DNA of 64,000 bases from Polychytrium aggregatum. Taxonomy: Eukaryota > Chytridiomycota > Chytridiomycetes > Polychytriales. The notes below the pieces were generated by a model that worked only from the letters and a program-made list of their open reading frames with translations, ran no database searches and was not told where the DNA came from. The first letter of the stretch is position 1. The number at the start of each line of letters is the position of its first letter. Both the position numbers and the translations under genes were made by a program. Positions 51,595 through 63,853 of the stretch are shown in pieces. The DNA lies in NCBI RefSeq assembly GCF_025602895.1, contig NW_026516216.1:186001-250000 (forward strand). The letters run 5' to 3'.

Positions 51595-54500
51595 CTACGA
51601 CGAGGCAGTCTCTGGGAAACGCTTGCTGTATGCATCCTCGGCGAAGCACACAGCCGAGATCTGGGGCAGAGGCATGGGCAGCGAGGGTATCGACAGGGGC
51701 GGCAATTTCCGTGAAGGCAGCATGGCCGGAAACAAGAATGTGTTAGCATCGCTCATGGCCAAATGCGGCAGCGACTGGGGGCTTGCAAACAACGCCCGGA
51801 TAGCTCCAGCAAGCAATGCCGGCCGCCCTGCATGAGAGAAGCCACGCACCTGTTTGCCAGCAAAGTAGCGTCCATTGAGTGCTGCCACGGCCTTCTGGCT
51901 GCTCTCGGTCGAGGCAAATTTGAGGAAGATGATGCCCTGGCGGATCGCAGCAGTTCAAGGCCCCCGTCTTAGTACCGCACAGTTGTTACCTTTGCATCTG
52001 AGCCGGCGCCATGAGCCTCCTATGCTTTCACATATAGTCCTTACCTGGCTCTCCTTGTCAACAAAGATGTGCATCAGAGGCCCGTACTTTTGCTCGCACT
52101 CCTGCCGCACATCTTCCTGTACTTCTTTGTCCCAGTCCGGCTCGGTTTCCTCGGCAGGATCAAACATGTTCTTGAGGATAACACATCGCGTCACAAGAGG
52201 CGGCATGTACTGTGGAATGTTGATCACTGGTTTGCTACTCGTTGCAATCATCGACAGAACAAGAAATGGTGAGTAGGGTGGCGGACAGCGCGGCGGCAGA
52301 AAGGGGACAAGGCCGAGTCCTTCAAGTGCCCTGGGACTTACGGGTTGATGAATCCGAGCATGCTGCCCTCCCGCGCTGCGAGTTTGGCCATAAGCTCAGC
52401 GCGGGACTGCGACGAGAGCTGAACACCGGGCCGCTCTGTATCGTCCAGGTCAATGTTGGACGATGACGAGCTCGAGGCGGGATGCGAGTGCTGGCGCTCG
52501 GTGACCAGCCCAACCTTGATCTACGGGGGCAAAGAGAGCCAAGGCATGTTTGAATCACCATATCGGAGTGAAGAAGCTACAGCGTCTGTTCATGCCAGAT
52601 GTCACCAGTCAACCGCAACTCAGGAGTAGTGACGCAGACAGCCACCCAAGTCCGAGCGCAGACTTACCGGCCGGCCCTCCAGCACATATCCGTTCATCTG
52701 GGTCAGCGCCTTCCTGGCGTCCTCTGGGTCTTTGTATCTATACAGATCGCAACGCGAGGTATGGTCAGTGGAAGCGTGCACCAAATGCCCTATGGCGGGT
52801 TGGATGACACTCTGCGCGCTCTCTGTGTATGTTGACCCCAGAAGCACCCACACAGCGGCGCAGGCAACGATCGTCTTCAGTATACTCACTGGATAAAGGC
52901 AAATCCCCTGGACTTTCCGGTTTCAGCATCTCTGTGGAGTTGCACGAGCTCTAGCTCTCCAAAGGCTTCAAACACCTGTTTGACGTCTTCTTCCGACAGC
53001 TTGAAATCGAGCGATCCAACATAGAGTCGGAATGACGCCGGCTCGGCCGGCTTGGCTCTGCGCAAGCAAAGGTATCAGTCTCGCAGCCTTCACGCACTTG
53101 AACTCGGGTGGTCGCAGCACTGCTATTGTTCATCGCGAGCCGCAGAGTGGCCCGTACACAGGCGCTCGATCAAGCTGACGCTGATAGCCACTCCGAATAG
53201 TAGCGCTGCGCTGCACTACATTCAGATGACCACTGGTGGAACGCAGGTATACATATGTGCGGGTTTGCCGAGAACAGCACAGTGTCTTACTTTGCCGTGG
53301 CTGCATCGGCTTCGGCTGCTGCGCGGTTCTTCTCAGACTCGGTGTTTTGGACAATGATGGGGATGCCCAGGAGCTTCTGTCCCGTCATCGCGATGGCTGC
53401 CGGCACTGAGCTGACGTCGTAAAATTCGACATAGCCAACACTATGTTCGATGAGAATTAGTGGTCGCGCTCCCAGATCGACACCAGGGCTCGGGCGGGAC
53501 TGCCAATTGGTACAAACCCTTTGGATCGCCGCGACTGCCGGTCCGCGATGAGGTGCACATCACGCACTCGCCCAGCAGGCTCAAAGAACTTTGCAAGATC
53601 GCTCGAGCGGATCCGGGCGGCCAGCTGCATGACGAACACGGTTCTTCGATCGCGCTCGAGCTCGGACAGTTCCGAGGATGCATCGTGGCCCCTATCAGAG
53701 CGACAGATTCCGCGGCGAGAAGCATTTGTTAGTCCCTGCGGGATGCTATCGATATCCAAAGGCAGATGCGCTTCCATTGATGCGGCTGCTATGCTGCATA
53801 CCGTTTTCGATCCGAGGAGTGGCTTCGGTCTCGCCGGTCGTAGCGGTCCCGTCGGTCCCGTCCGCGATCGCGCTCTCTCTCTCGACGGTATCGGTCGCGG
53901 TCTCTGTCTCTGTCTCGGTCGCGCTCGCGGTCTCTGTCTCTTTCCCTGTCCCGTTCTCTGTCTCGGTCGCGATCTCGATCGCGGTCTCGGTCTCGATCGT
54001 CGCGATCACGGCGGCTCGAGCGATAGTTGTCCCGGGATTTCGAGCGCTCGCGCCGACCATGTTCGCGGGATGTCGATCGGCTCCGGCGCCGCTTCCTCTG
54101 GTCGCGGTCGGAGGGGGAGTGGCTCCGCTCAACGTCGTCGTCACGATGGCTGCATTGGGCGCATCGAATGAAGGCGTGTTAGGGATCGGAAGGAATGTGC
54201 TACGACTGATCAGCAAGCAGCTTCATCTGAACATGGCGAGGCGGTCTCGACGGAAGCGAAGGCAAGCGAGCCAGGTTTGCTTGGGCGCGCAACACTGTGT
54301 CCGCAGTCGCAGCGGCAGGACTCACCCCGTCTTCTTGCTCTCGCTGAGGGCGTCCTCCGACAGAGTTGGCACGGTGATGTTGTCGGCGTCCTGGCTGTGG
54401 GCGACCGAGCCAGGCGAGCTCCTGACATTCTTTTCCTAGAGACAGATTCAGAAAACGGGATGAGTCCATCAGGTAGAAGCCAAAGTACACTCCGGACCAC

Positions 54501-54862
54501 CAAGGCTCTGCTGAACCGTGTGCACATCGGGCCAATCGAGCGTAGCAGGGAGTCGAAGGGGATGTCCTTCGGGCTGTGGAAAGGAATAAGCAAAGAGCGG
54601 GAGGGGGGAGAGACGCCGTCCTGGCCTACACTGCAGTCGCATGGCAGCAGCTGATCGTCCGATCACTGCGGCGAGCCAACGGGTTTCAGAATTCGGGCTT
54701 GGGATCTGCAATTTCAATCGGGGTGCAACTCTCTTTGAGCGAGACGCTCCCCCACCCACTCTGCCTCTCCTTCCTCCTCACGGGTATGGCAGACCGATCG
54801 GCGTCAGGCAGCGTTACCTCGCTTTTGTAAGGTGCCTCCAGCATTTCTTCAATGAAGTCCAT
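51595..54862 (-). CDS. RBM39: RBM39/Rsd1-type splicing factor (CAPER)
   Basis: Eleven exons: 54818-54862, 54326-54435, 53802-54149, 53518-53691, 53291-53440, 52890-53057, 52668-52737, 52342-52520, 52045-52234, 51850-51936 and 51595-51660 (528 aa; human RBM39 530 aa). U2AF65-related alternative splicing factor, nuclear. The N-terminus [15 protein letters not shown] is the family signature. An RS/RD/RE domain (about 53-165) is built of Arg-Asp and Arg-Glu dipeptides. RRM1 (~184-262) has [12 protein letters not shown] and KGVGYVEF, and RRM2 (~283-358) has [10 protein letters not shown] and SRGFAFIQY. The C-terminal UHM-type RRM3 has [34 protein letters not shown] and the ending [16 protein letters not shown]. 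Phases close across all ten introns. Confidence 0.95.
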
Positions 54863-55207
54863 GGCGGCGGATGATACACAACGTTGTGCGGGTGGGGCTC
54901 GGTAGCGGATACGACGGACTTGGGCAGCTATATGGATACGGCGGTACCTTCAGCGGGCCGGGTGCTTGCGCCCTCTCGTCTGCGGGCGGCTGGCTCCTGG
55001 ATAGCAGGAAGAAATGCAGGATCTCGAAGTTCCCCAAGGGCACGCCGGGAAGACCGGGCTGGCTTCTTCGGGAGCGCGCGGATCGATCCGGCTGGACAGG
55101 TGCTTGCAGCGCGTGGCGCGCTCCGCCTGTGGTTGGGGTCGAGGGTGTGGTTGGGATGCTGGCGACGGAACACTGGCTGTTGCATTCACACGCCTCTGGA
55201 CAAGCAA
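54863..55207. other. Divergent promoter, RBM39-like / TTC29-like
   Basis: 345 bp between divergent start codons; no clear element seen. Confidence 0.6.
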
Positions 55208-57530
55208 ATGGCGTCGCCTCTGCCAGAGATCCCAAGGCGAGCCGAGGTCGAGGAGGCCGAGGGGGCCGGCAGCCCGTCTGGTGCATCCAACACGTATGTG
55301 GGCGGAGGCTGTGGCCCAGGCTGGCTTCCAGCAAACTCAGACCTGTGTTCAAAGCCGGAACTGTGGGCGAGTGGGATGATAGATTACCGGAATTCAAGGG
55401 ACGCTCATTCACGCTGCTTGGGCAACGACTGCATCCCGCAGGACGAGGTCACCCATCACTCAAGCCATCTGTCTGGATCTCCTCATCAAAGGCAACATCC
55501 AGTCTTATGTCAGCTTCTTCCAGACAGCAATCGAGAACCGGCTGGATGTCGAATACACACAAGAGCCGCTGACCGAGTACAAGGACTTGCTCACAGCGAT
55601 CGAGAACAGCAAGCTCGTTGGTGAGGCTTCGGCGCTGCCGTGAGACCTGATGCCGCAGTCAGATCCGACACCGTCCGCGCTTTCGGTTGAATTGCAAAGG
55701 CGTGTCTGCCACCACCAGTCATCCCAGGAAGCGAGATATTTGTGGCCATCCGCATGCGCGTAAAAGCCCGATGCCACGCTGCCTCCGAAACGCCCATGCT
55801 CCCTCCGGTGTGCCCATGCTCCCTCTGATATGCCCAGACTCACCACGGGCTATCACCAATCCGTCTTGCAGGGGATTCCGCTCGGATCTATGAATCGCTG
55901 AAGCGCATAGCATTCTACTTCCAAGACCTGAAGGACTATGACAAATCGCTGAGTTACTTCAAGGAGAGCCTGTCGGCAAGCAAGGACATTGAAGAGAAGC
56001 AGATCGAGGCTGCTGCAAACATGGGTCGCGCGCTTGAGCACTGTGGTATGCTATCCATTCAGGGCTCGTCTTGGAGAGGGCATGTTCCGGACCTGGTAGT
56101 GCCGCGGGCTCCGGCTTGCCACGGACAACACACCCTTCTCCCGCACGGTCACTGTCTCATGCTCGATGGCTCTCTATTGAAACTTTGCGGATCCAATCTC
56201 CAGGCTACCACGAAGATGCACTCGAATACTTTGTCCAGAGTAGATCGATCTCGAAGGAGCGGCACGACAAGGCATCTGAAACCATGGCGTCATATGATAT
56301 CGTGGAGGCGTGCACACGCATTGCAGAGAACGTATGGCTCGTCTGGCAATCATCTGCAGCGCCCAGTATATGTCGTCACTTGTTTCGCTTGACAGCATCG
56401 TGTGGATACTGACATGTGCTTTGGCGGCGCATTTTTAAGCTTGAAAAGGCGCTTCGATTCGAGAACGCAATTGAGCAGTATACAAAGTGCATCCCTATAC
56501 TCGAAGAGAGTTGTTCCGACCATGTGCGCCTGAATGACATCAACTATCGTCTCGGTCTGGTCTACCAGCGACTTGGTGACATGGGAAAGGCCACCGAGGT
56601 ACGAGTAATGGCTGAGAATCTGGGCTCGGATCAGAGGGGAATCTGCCTTGCGTCTCGAGAGCCATATATCGATATGGAGATGCTCAACCCAAAAGGCAGC
56701 GTCGAATGGGAAGGCGCTCCACTAACAAACCACATAATTTGGATGGGCGTGGCTCTTCGAACAACCCGGACTGAATTGGACTGAATTGGACTGAATTGGA
56801 CTGAATTGGACTGGACGTGGCTGGCGGATCGGATGCGGTGGCATGCGACGGGGGAACGGCGCACTCCGCTGCATCAGTACCTCGAAAGCTTCCTCGAATT
56901 CACCAAGCGCATGGACGACAAGAGCAAGGAGGGACTGGGCCATGCCGCACTTGCCCAATGTTACGAAAGGTATGGCCGGGCGGATGTGAACCAATGGTAC
57001 GCATGCGATATGTCCGTGGCATGTGGCTCACCTCTGCCGCTCTTTCTCGCCTTGCCCCTCCTCCACCCTCCCCCCCCCAAAAAAAAAATAGTTCCGGCAA
57101 CCCGCTCCAGGCCGCAAAGGCGCTGCAGGAGTTTGTGGCCTTGACCGAGGCTGATCCCACGCAGCGTGGGTCGCAAGCAGACGCATGCAACCAACTCGGT
57201 GTGCTCTACAACAAGCTCGGCGAGTACGACCTGGCCGTCCAGTATTTTGACAGCCACTACCGCCTCACCCGCGAGCTATCGGTCCCAGCACCTCCTTCGG
57301 CACCAGCCTCGGCTCATGGCAAACGACCGCGATCCGGCCAGAAGCTCAAGCACCAGGACCCTTCCGAAACCGTGGCTGGGGCCAGAGCAGCGACCAAACT
57401 GGACGGGGCCCAGGTCCAGCTCGGCATCAGCCGCGGGAACTCGCAGATGCAAGCATTCTTTGAGGCCGTGAAGGAGCAAAACACACCGGCCCTGCTTGGC
57501 TGGAAGGCCGCCCGAGCCCTGAGCACATAG
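55208..57530 (+). CDS. TTC29: Tetratricopeptide protein, TTC29-like (axonemal)
   Basis: Seven exons: 55208-55293, 55442-55620, 55872-56045, 56204-56331, 56440-56598, 56878-56969 and 57092-57530 (418 aa). TPR units are visible in order: ARIYESLKRIAFYFQDLKDY with KSLSYFKESLSASKDI, then YHEDALEYFVQSRSISKE, AIEQYTKCIPILEES with LGLVYQRLGDMGKATE, HAALAQCYERSGNPLQAAKA, and QLGVLYNKLGEYDLAVQYFD. The pre-TPR segment ITQAICLDLLIKGNIQSYVS matches the start of TTC29. In animals and algae TTC29 is needed for ciliary/flagellar beating and dynein transport; a homologue implies flagellated zoospores. First exon chosen from ATG 55208 with a GTATGT donor; this N-terminus is the least certain part. Intron 5 contains a 10-bp ACTGAATTGG array. 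The Ser/Pro-rich C-terminus (about 100 residues) has no domain. Confidence 0.8.
56766..56815. repeat. 10-bp tandem repeat in TTC29 intron 5
   Basis: Four to five ACTGAATTGG units. Confidence 0.9.
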
Positions 57531-58219
57531 CGGCATGGATGAGGTGTCCACGTGCGGCCATCTGCCGTCAATGCCGCTGGCTCGTCTCGGACGCTTCCGG
57601 CGTCCTGGCGTGCCGCTGGAGAGGCGGATGCGCCATGTCCACCAGAGACGGCGTGCGGCTGCGGCTGGTTTCAGGGATAGCCCGAAAATACGTGTCTGGC
57701 CAGGGCAGGGCCGAATATAAGGGACAGTCTCCTGCGGCTGTGGGTCTGCTGTGGTGGCAGTGGTTGCGGTGACGACAGCGGCGGTAACAGTGATGGCAGA
57801 CACAGCCCGGATGATGTGACATCGACAGAGGGGCGGCCTGAGAGCAGTGGCACTGATTCGGAAATAAATTGGGTGGAGCAGCACCAGAGGAAAGTCGCTT
57901 GGGAGGCAGTGGCATCAGCCAGGAAGTGACTTGGGCGAGCAGTGTCCATCAGCAGGCCGAGTGACAGCCGGAGCGACAGGCAGTGCCGGTTCGATCCACC
58001 CTTGGGCGTGGTGGCTGTTCCTGCCCACGTTTCATCAATTATGCACGGAATAGGCAGCTGGCTCGAACCGCCTGGTCGCCCATACGGCTGTCACTTCGCT
58101 GTCCGTCCCTGGGTCCGCCTTTTCTGTCTTTCCCCTCCTTCCGTCTGCCTAAAAAACCCGCCTCCGGCCCAGCAAACGGCGGGGCGAAGGGTTAGCCCGC
58201 ATCTGCATCACACCCTACC
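57531..58219. other. Intergenic, no gene recognised
   Basis: 689 bp between two plus-strand genes. AATATAAGGG at about 57714-57723 is a possible but distant TATA element. Confidence 0.5.
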
Positions 58220-61200
58220 ATGCCGCCCCGGAGCCACGACGAGAATGCCCCTGTCGGCTCGGCCCGAGTCGACAGACATGCCATGCTTGCCCAGTACAAG
58301 GCCGAAAAGGAGCGCAAGAAGCTAGAGCAGCAGCGTTTGGTGCGGGAACTGTGCAGTCTTCCCCTCTGCGTTTGGCGAGCAAGCCGGCCTTGCCGATCGG
58401 CAAATCACACCGTGTTTCGGCGGTGCAGGCAGGCTGGTCACCCCTTACCCCCGGCCTGGCTCCTAACCCATTCCTGCCGCCCTGATTCCCTCCAGAGCAA
58501 GAAAACGTCGTCCACCAAGCTGTCTACGCTGGACGGAAAGGCCAAGACAAACACGGTATGCGTCAACGCAGCAGCAGCAGCAGTGTCTTCCTCTGGACTC
58601 GCTGCGCTTCTGTGAGATCCTGGCCATCGACACTGCTCCCTGACCCTCCAGCGCTAACGCCTGCTGCTTTCTGCGCACGTCTTCGTTCCAGAAAGCGAGC
58701 CTGGTTAAGCGGCCGCTCGCCGAAAAGAACAACCAGTACCCCGCAGAGGTGCGCCATTTCCTCCATGAGCTGTGGTGTGTCGCACTTTGGATACCTCATG
58801 CTTTGGCACTGACCCTATCCGCCATGACCTGGCTTCTCGGTGATCTCCCGCTTGGGCCCGGACACTCTCCAATCTTTGATCGGACGCGTGTCTTTTTTTT
58901 GGGGGCGGGCGGGCGAATTCAGCCACTGATCGAAGCCACCAAGGGCCCGCCTGTCGTTTCTGTCTCCAAGAGACCTAGGATTCTGCGATCAGCCCAGCCA
59001 CCAAGTCCTACTGACAAGTCGCCAAAGCGCATCAGCCGAGATGACGGCTCTCCAAGTGAGCTACCACGGCGGGAAGCGTCGCCGCCAGTCCCGCCACGAC
59101 GCTCGCCCTCTCTGCGAGAGTCTGCCAACAAGTCGCCACAGCCAAAGGGCTCCCCAGAGCCTTTGCCCACTCGGGCCTCCGAACCGCCTGCGCGACCGAA
59201 GTCGTCCCGGCTCACGAAATCGGACCTGGAGCTCCAGAACCAGGCACTTCGCACCAAGTTGGAGGAGCTGAAGCATAGTTACGAGGCCCTCGCAGACACA
59301 GTGCAGGAGCGAAGCGAGGGCATTTTGGTCGAGCGCCGCCGTATCGAAGAGATACTGCACCAGCACAGCACTCTGAGCAGCGCACATTCCGCCCGTGGCA
59401 TCTTGGAAGCTACTCGCTCAAGCGGTCTCGCAGCTCGTCCTATCACTGCACTTTCCGATGAGACGTCCGTGATCAACGCGATAAAGGAGCTGCTGGAATC
59501 CAAGGATCACGAGATCTCCGCCCTGAGACAGAAGAGCACCATGGCGGAGAAGAATCTCGATTTCTTGGAGAGCGAAAGCAACGACATGGTCCGCGAGCTC
59601 GTGAAGAACGCAGCGATCGCCTCGGAGCTTGGTGCCCAAATCAAGGTGCTGACGAGCCAGGACGACGCACACTATCGCTCCGGATCGACTCAGCAGCTCT
59701 ACCAGCGCCTCCAAGAGATCCGAATAACGCTAGAGCGTGCCCTCGGCGAACGGGACTCCCTCAAGCGCGATCTGAGTCGTGCCGCCGAGCGCATCACTCG
59801 TCTCACCGAGGAGCGATCCCAGCTCGAGCAGCTTCTGGAGGAGTGCAGCGTGGCTCTGAGCCAGTCGCGCCTCTCGAATCGAACACATGCAAGGCACATT
59901 GCCTATCTCGAGCGATCTGCTCGAGAGCGTACCTTGATGATGGAAGATCTCCGCGCCAGCCAAACGGATCTGCTGAACCAGGTGCTCAACCAATCGGTTA
60001 TGCTTTCCGAGATGGAGGCGAAGCTGCAAGAGGCCACGACGTATTTCGAATCCGAGCTGAGCAAGAAATCTGAGAAGCTGATCTCCAAGGCCCACGACCT
60101 TGACGATTCCTACCAAGTTATCAACCTGCTCCAGGACCAGATTGAAGCCGCCGAGAAGGACCAGCTCGCAGCCGAGAAGGAGCGCACGGCTCTGGTCGAG
60201 CGCAACGACGAGCTGGAAAGTCGTGTCCTGGCCATGGAGGCTACGGCCTATCGTAATGAAATGGAAGTCTCGCAGCTCAAGGCCGTCCTGCAGAAGCACA
60301 ATATCCCTTTCCAGGTCGGTGTCCTCATAGGGTGCCTTCATAGGGCATCCCCATAGGTGTGGCCGCCCTGGTCGCCCTGCTGGTCCATCTGCTCACATCG
60401 GTTGCGCGCTCTTTTCCTTCGTACAGTTCGAAGACCCGTGGACGTCGCCTGAGGCCGCTGGCGGCGCTGACATGCAAGAAGACGCATCGGGGTCGTCGTC
60501 TCTATGCTCTGGGGTCTCGATGCTTGACGAAAGCCATGGTGCATCCGTCGGTACCCAGACGACTCTCGATATCAGTGCACTTGAAGCTGAGGCGCGCACT
60601 GCGGTGGATCAATTCAAGGCCATTCGATTTGCCAATAGTGTGCTCCACCAGCAGGTAGGACATGAGTTGGTTGTGCACGACACAGGAACCGGACCATCCG
60701 GTTTGAATGCGGCTCCTAGCTGCTATTCTAATGCTCGTATGCATTCCGTGATGTTCACAGATGATCCAGAATAAGAGCTCTTATGAAGTTGAGATCGAGC
60801 AAATGAAGAGACAGATCGACAACGAGCAGTGGTGAGCGATTGTCGACGGCGACAGGGCGGCGGGCAAGGGATCCAGCCACCGCGCGGCGTGCTGATGGAG
60901 AAATGGATTGGAATGCTCGGAGAATCTTCGGCGTCGACAGAGACAAGCCGCATCGGTGCTGAGCGTGGTCATCGGCTGACATATCTGCGCTGCTTCGTGC
61001 GTACAGCAAAGCCGTGGATGCCGCCATCGCCGAGTTCCGCAAGGACATGCTTACGGTCATGGCCCAGCTCAAGATCAAGAAGGACCAGCTCGAGCTCGAG
61101 CTTGGCCAGGCGCAGGTCTACTCGGCAGGCCTCGAGCGCGAAATCATGCTCCTCAAGCAGCCGAATGCCACTGGTGGCGATAATGCGGACGCGGACGTGG

Positions 61201-61220
61201 ATGCGATGGAGAAGGACTGA
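58220..61220 (+). CDS. Uncharacterised coiled-coil protein
   Basis: Seven exons: 58220-58339, 58496-58555, 58692-58748, 58923-60314, 60427-60654, 60770-60831 and 61007-61220 (710 aa, all phases close). The basic, low-complexity N-terminus (MLAQYKAEKERKKLEQQ; KASLVKRPLAEKNNQ; then many SPxx/PPRR prolines) looks like a microtubule-binding or kinase-regulated tail. From about residue 155 nearly everything is heptad-patterned coiled coil (LELQNQALRTKLEELKHSYE; LLNQVLNQSVMLSEMEAKLQ; IKKDQLELELGQAQVYSAGL), with an acidic non-helical break around FEDPWTSPEAAGGADMQED. I do not recognise the family; a spindle, centriole/basal-body or cytoskeletal role is only a guess from composition. Confidence 0.8.
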
Positions 61221-61642
61221 GAGTCTGGTCGAGCAGTCCGGGACCAGGTGGAACTCGGTGGAACTCGGTGGGGAGAGTAATGCTGCTGTGCTCTGTGTCG
61301 GCGGCCAAGCCGTGCCGGTTCAGCCCTGCGGACCCGGCGACGGACCGGTGCTGCGATGAGTGCAATATACCTCTGCGACTTGAGCACGCACGACATGACG
61401 TAATGGCTGCAGGACCACCAGCGCGGGTGGGCAATGCCGTGGGTTTGTGCCGACAGCCCACGATCAAACGGGCATGGTTGTTCCCCATGGGGCTGGTGCG
61501 CTCCGCGCCACGCCGGAAAAAATGGCGCTGTGGCCCTCACCAGCCCGCTCGCTTGCCATTCGCTTCCTCCCCTCCTTTCTCTCTGCATCTCGCTCGTACA
61601 AACCGGCTGCTGCTGCAAGAACGCTCACATTCGAGGGGGACC
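61221..61642. other. Intergenic, promoter of membrane protein gene
   Basis: 422 bp. A CRE-like TGACGTAA lies at about 61395-61402. No gene seen. Confidence 0.5.
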
Positions 61643-63296
61643 ATGACTGCGTCGACGCTATTCTCCAATGTCTATGTGTCAGGCGCCATCAGCGGCGTCT
61701 TTGCCGGCCTGGTTGCCATCGTACGTCGACCGAGGCTGTCCGAGTATCAATGCCCGCCCAAACGACTCGGCCAGCGCAGGTCCATTGCGCCCAGCACGAC
61801 GGGTTTTCTAACACCAGCGACGCCTAACTCCTCTGCCACCACTCTTTGTTCCAGTTTGTGACATTCATCATCGAACGATGGGGCGGCATCGTCGGCGGTG
61901 TCCTCGGATCCATACCCACGACCATCGTCCCGGCTGCGGTCGGGTTCTGGCTCCAATGCGACCCGAGCAGCAACGTGGACATTGCCAAGTTCCAAAACTC
62001 GCTGCTAGGGGTCGTCCCTGGCATGCTCATCAATTCGGTGTTCCTGTGGGTCTGGAAGGTATGACTGCACGCAGCTCACCTCGGGAGTCGGCTTGGGCGC
62101 TGCGAGAATGCTCAGCCGGACCATTCAACTGCGCAGGTATCGGGGCATGGGCTACATGGATGTGAGCTATGGTTGTGAGCTACTGCGGCTGTTGGCTGTT
62201 GACTGTTGCCTGCTGGCTGGCTAGTTGAGTGCTGGGCTCGATGGCTCGATGGTGACCCAAGAGCTATGCAATTGGCCCCAACAGGCTCTGCCGCCCAAGA
62301 TCGAGGCCAAGGCACCCACCCTGTCGATTGCCAAGTTTCTGTCGCTCATGGCTGCTCTCAGCCTGCTGGTGTGGCTCGTTCTTGCCATCGCAGCAGTCCT
62401 GATTCTCAAGAGTATCGCTTCCCTGCCTGTCTCTGACAACGGCACGTCAGACGCATATACAGCCACCATTGCGATATTCCATGAGCCACAGCGCATCGGA
62501 AGTTTCGTGGTCGCCCTGGCGTGCTTCTCGATCCAACTGGGCCTCGGCATCTATAATTCCTGGAACGTCGTGGCAGCTCCAAAGGGGAAGAGCAGAGTCG
62601 GCCCGCTGATTATTTTCCTGCGCGGACTATTGGCTGCAGCCGCCATTTGTGAGTATCCCAAACAGCCGTTACGAGAACTGCCTTCCCAACCTCGGCGACT
62701 GAAGTTATTGTCCTCCTCGCTCCTGCAAACTCACTCTTCTATCGCCCGATTACCGGGCGTCGCGCTTGTATCAGTCGTGAGCCTGCTGATTTCTAGAATC
62801 AACGACTTTGCCGGTGGAGTTGCCTCCATCTTCCCGGCCATTTTCTTGACGTCGATGGTGTCCTTGTGGATCTCCCAGTCTGCAAGTGGGTATTCGGATC
62901 TGCACCAGCGTTGGTCTTGGCACTTGGATCGCTGCATGGACGAGAGGATGGTCTGACCTTGCTGCGCCATCAGTGCTCACATCCTCTGGCTCTCGATGCC
63001 CACAACGCAGGTGTCCCGGTTGGCGCCACAGGGCCGCTGATGCTCGGCTCGCTCTCAGTCAGCTTCTTTGCCATGTGTTCGTGCTTCTTGGTAACATTGA
63101 TGAACCCTGTTGGCGCCTTTGTCCTGTGCTGGATTGCGAGCGTGGCTATTGTGTCGGTGCCATCGTTTTATACATCAACTGGCGCCGCGCCGTCAAGAAT
63201 CGGAGGTCGGCCGAGGCTGCCACCAAGGAAGGCCTCGCTGGCAAGTCCCCGGATATCTCGGAGCAAGAGCTGAAGGCAGACCAACCCTCGCCGTGA
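61643..63296 (+). CDS. Multi-span membrane protein with apparent frame break near its end
   Basis: Exons 61643-61720, 61855-62058, 62285-62648, 62775-62885 and 63011 onward. Hydrophobic spans include SGAISGVFAGLVAIFVTFII, IVGGVLGSIPTTIVPAAVGF, LLGVVPGMLINSVFLWVW, FLSLMAALSLLVWLVLAIAA, FVVALACFSIQLGLGIY and FPAIFLTSMVSLWI, about eight to ten helices in all. IERWGGIVGGVLGSIPTTIV looks like a family signature, but I cannot name the family. In the last exon the frame of exons 1-4 gives GAFVLCWIASVAIVSV. The natural continuation of that helix and a basic, polar tail (GAIVLYINWRRAVKNRRSAE, ending ADQPSP at 63296) lie in the next frame. A 47-nt intron (63157-63203) could also bridge the two; otherwise the first frame ends at 63273. 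Exons 1-4 are well supported, the C-terminus is not. Confidence 0.65.
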
Positions 63297-63853
63297 AGGC
63301 GGTGGTTCGGCCGGACTTCGGTTTCCAGAATGACAAAGTGCATGAGACTCTGCAAATGGAACAATATGACGTGATGCAAATGGAACAATATGACGTGATG
63401 CAAATGGAACAATATGATGTGATGCAAAATGGAGCGATGTGAAGCCGGCTTTCCTCCGCTGGTGCCAGCGAATCGAGTCGCCTGATCACCTTGATGCCGA
63501 GGGGTTGAATGCGGTGGTCATGCCCCAGGAGCATGATCTCCCATCCGTTGGTTGGTTGGAAGCTCGCCGCCAGGATGACACCTTTCGTCGTTCTCTCCGA
63601 TCATGGTGGCTCGTGACCGACGTGACTGTTTCAGACCCAACGCGACTCGGGTGACACATGTGGTCGCTTCGGTCGTGCAGAGACGCGCTCCGTGATACCC
63701 TGACGAGCCAAGCCACACGGGCAGTCGCCCATTTCTGCTCATCGCCGTTGCCATCGACCCCGTTCTTTCGCTCATCCCCGACCCGCTGCCCACCGCACGG
63801 CCAGCCCATCGCACTTTGCCCATCGCCCTTCGCCTGTCGCTTGTCAAGCTCTA
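63297..63853. other. Intergenic, promoter of kinase gene
   Basis: 557 bp. Holds a 24-bp tandem repeat (63353-63431) and no recognised gene. Confidence 0.55.
63353..63431. repeat. 24-bp tandem repeat
   Basis: Just over three copies of a 24-bp unit beginning GCAAATGGAACAATATGACG; the third copy has one substitution. Confidence 0.95.
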
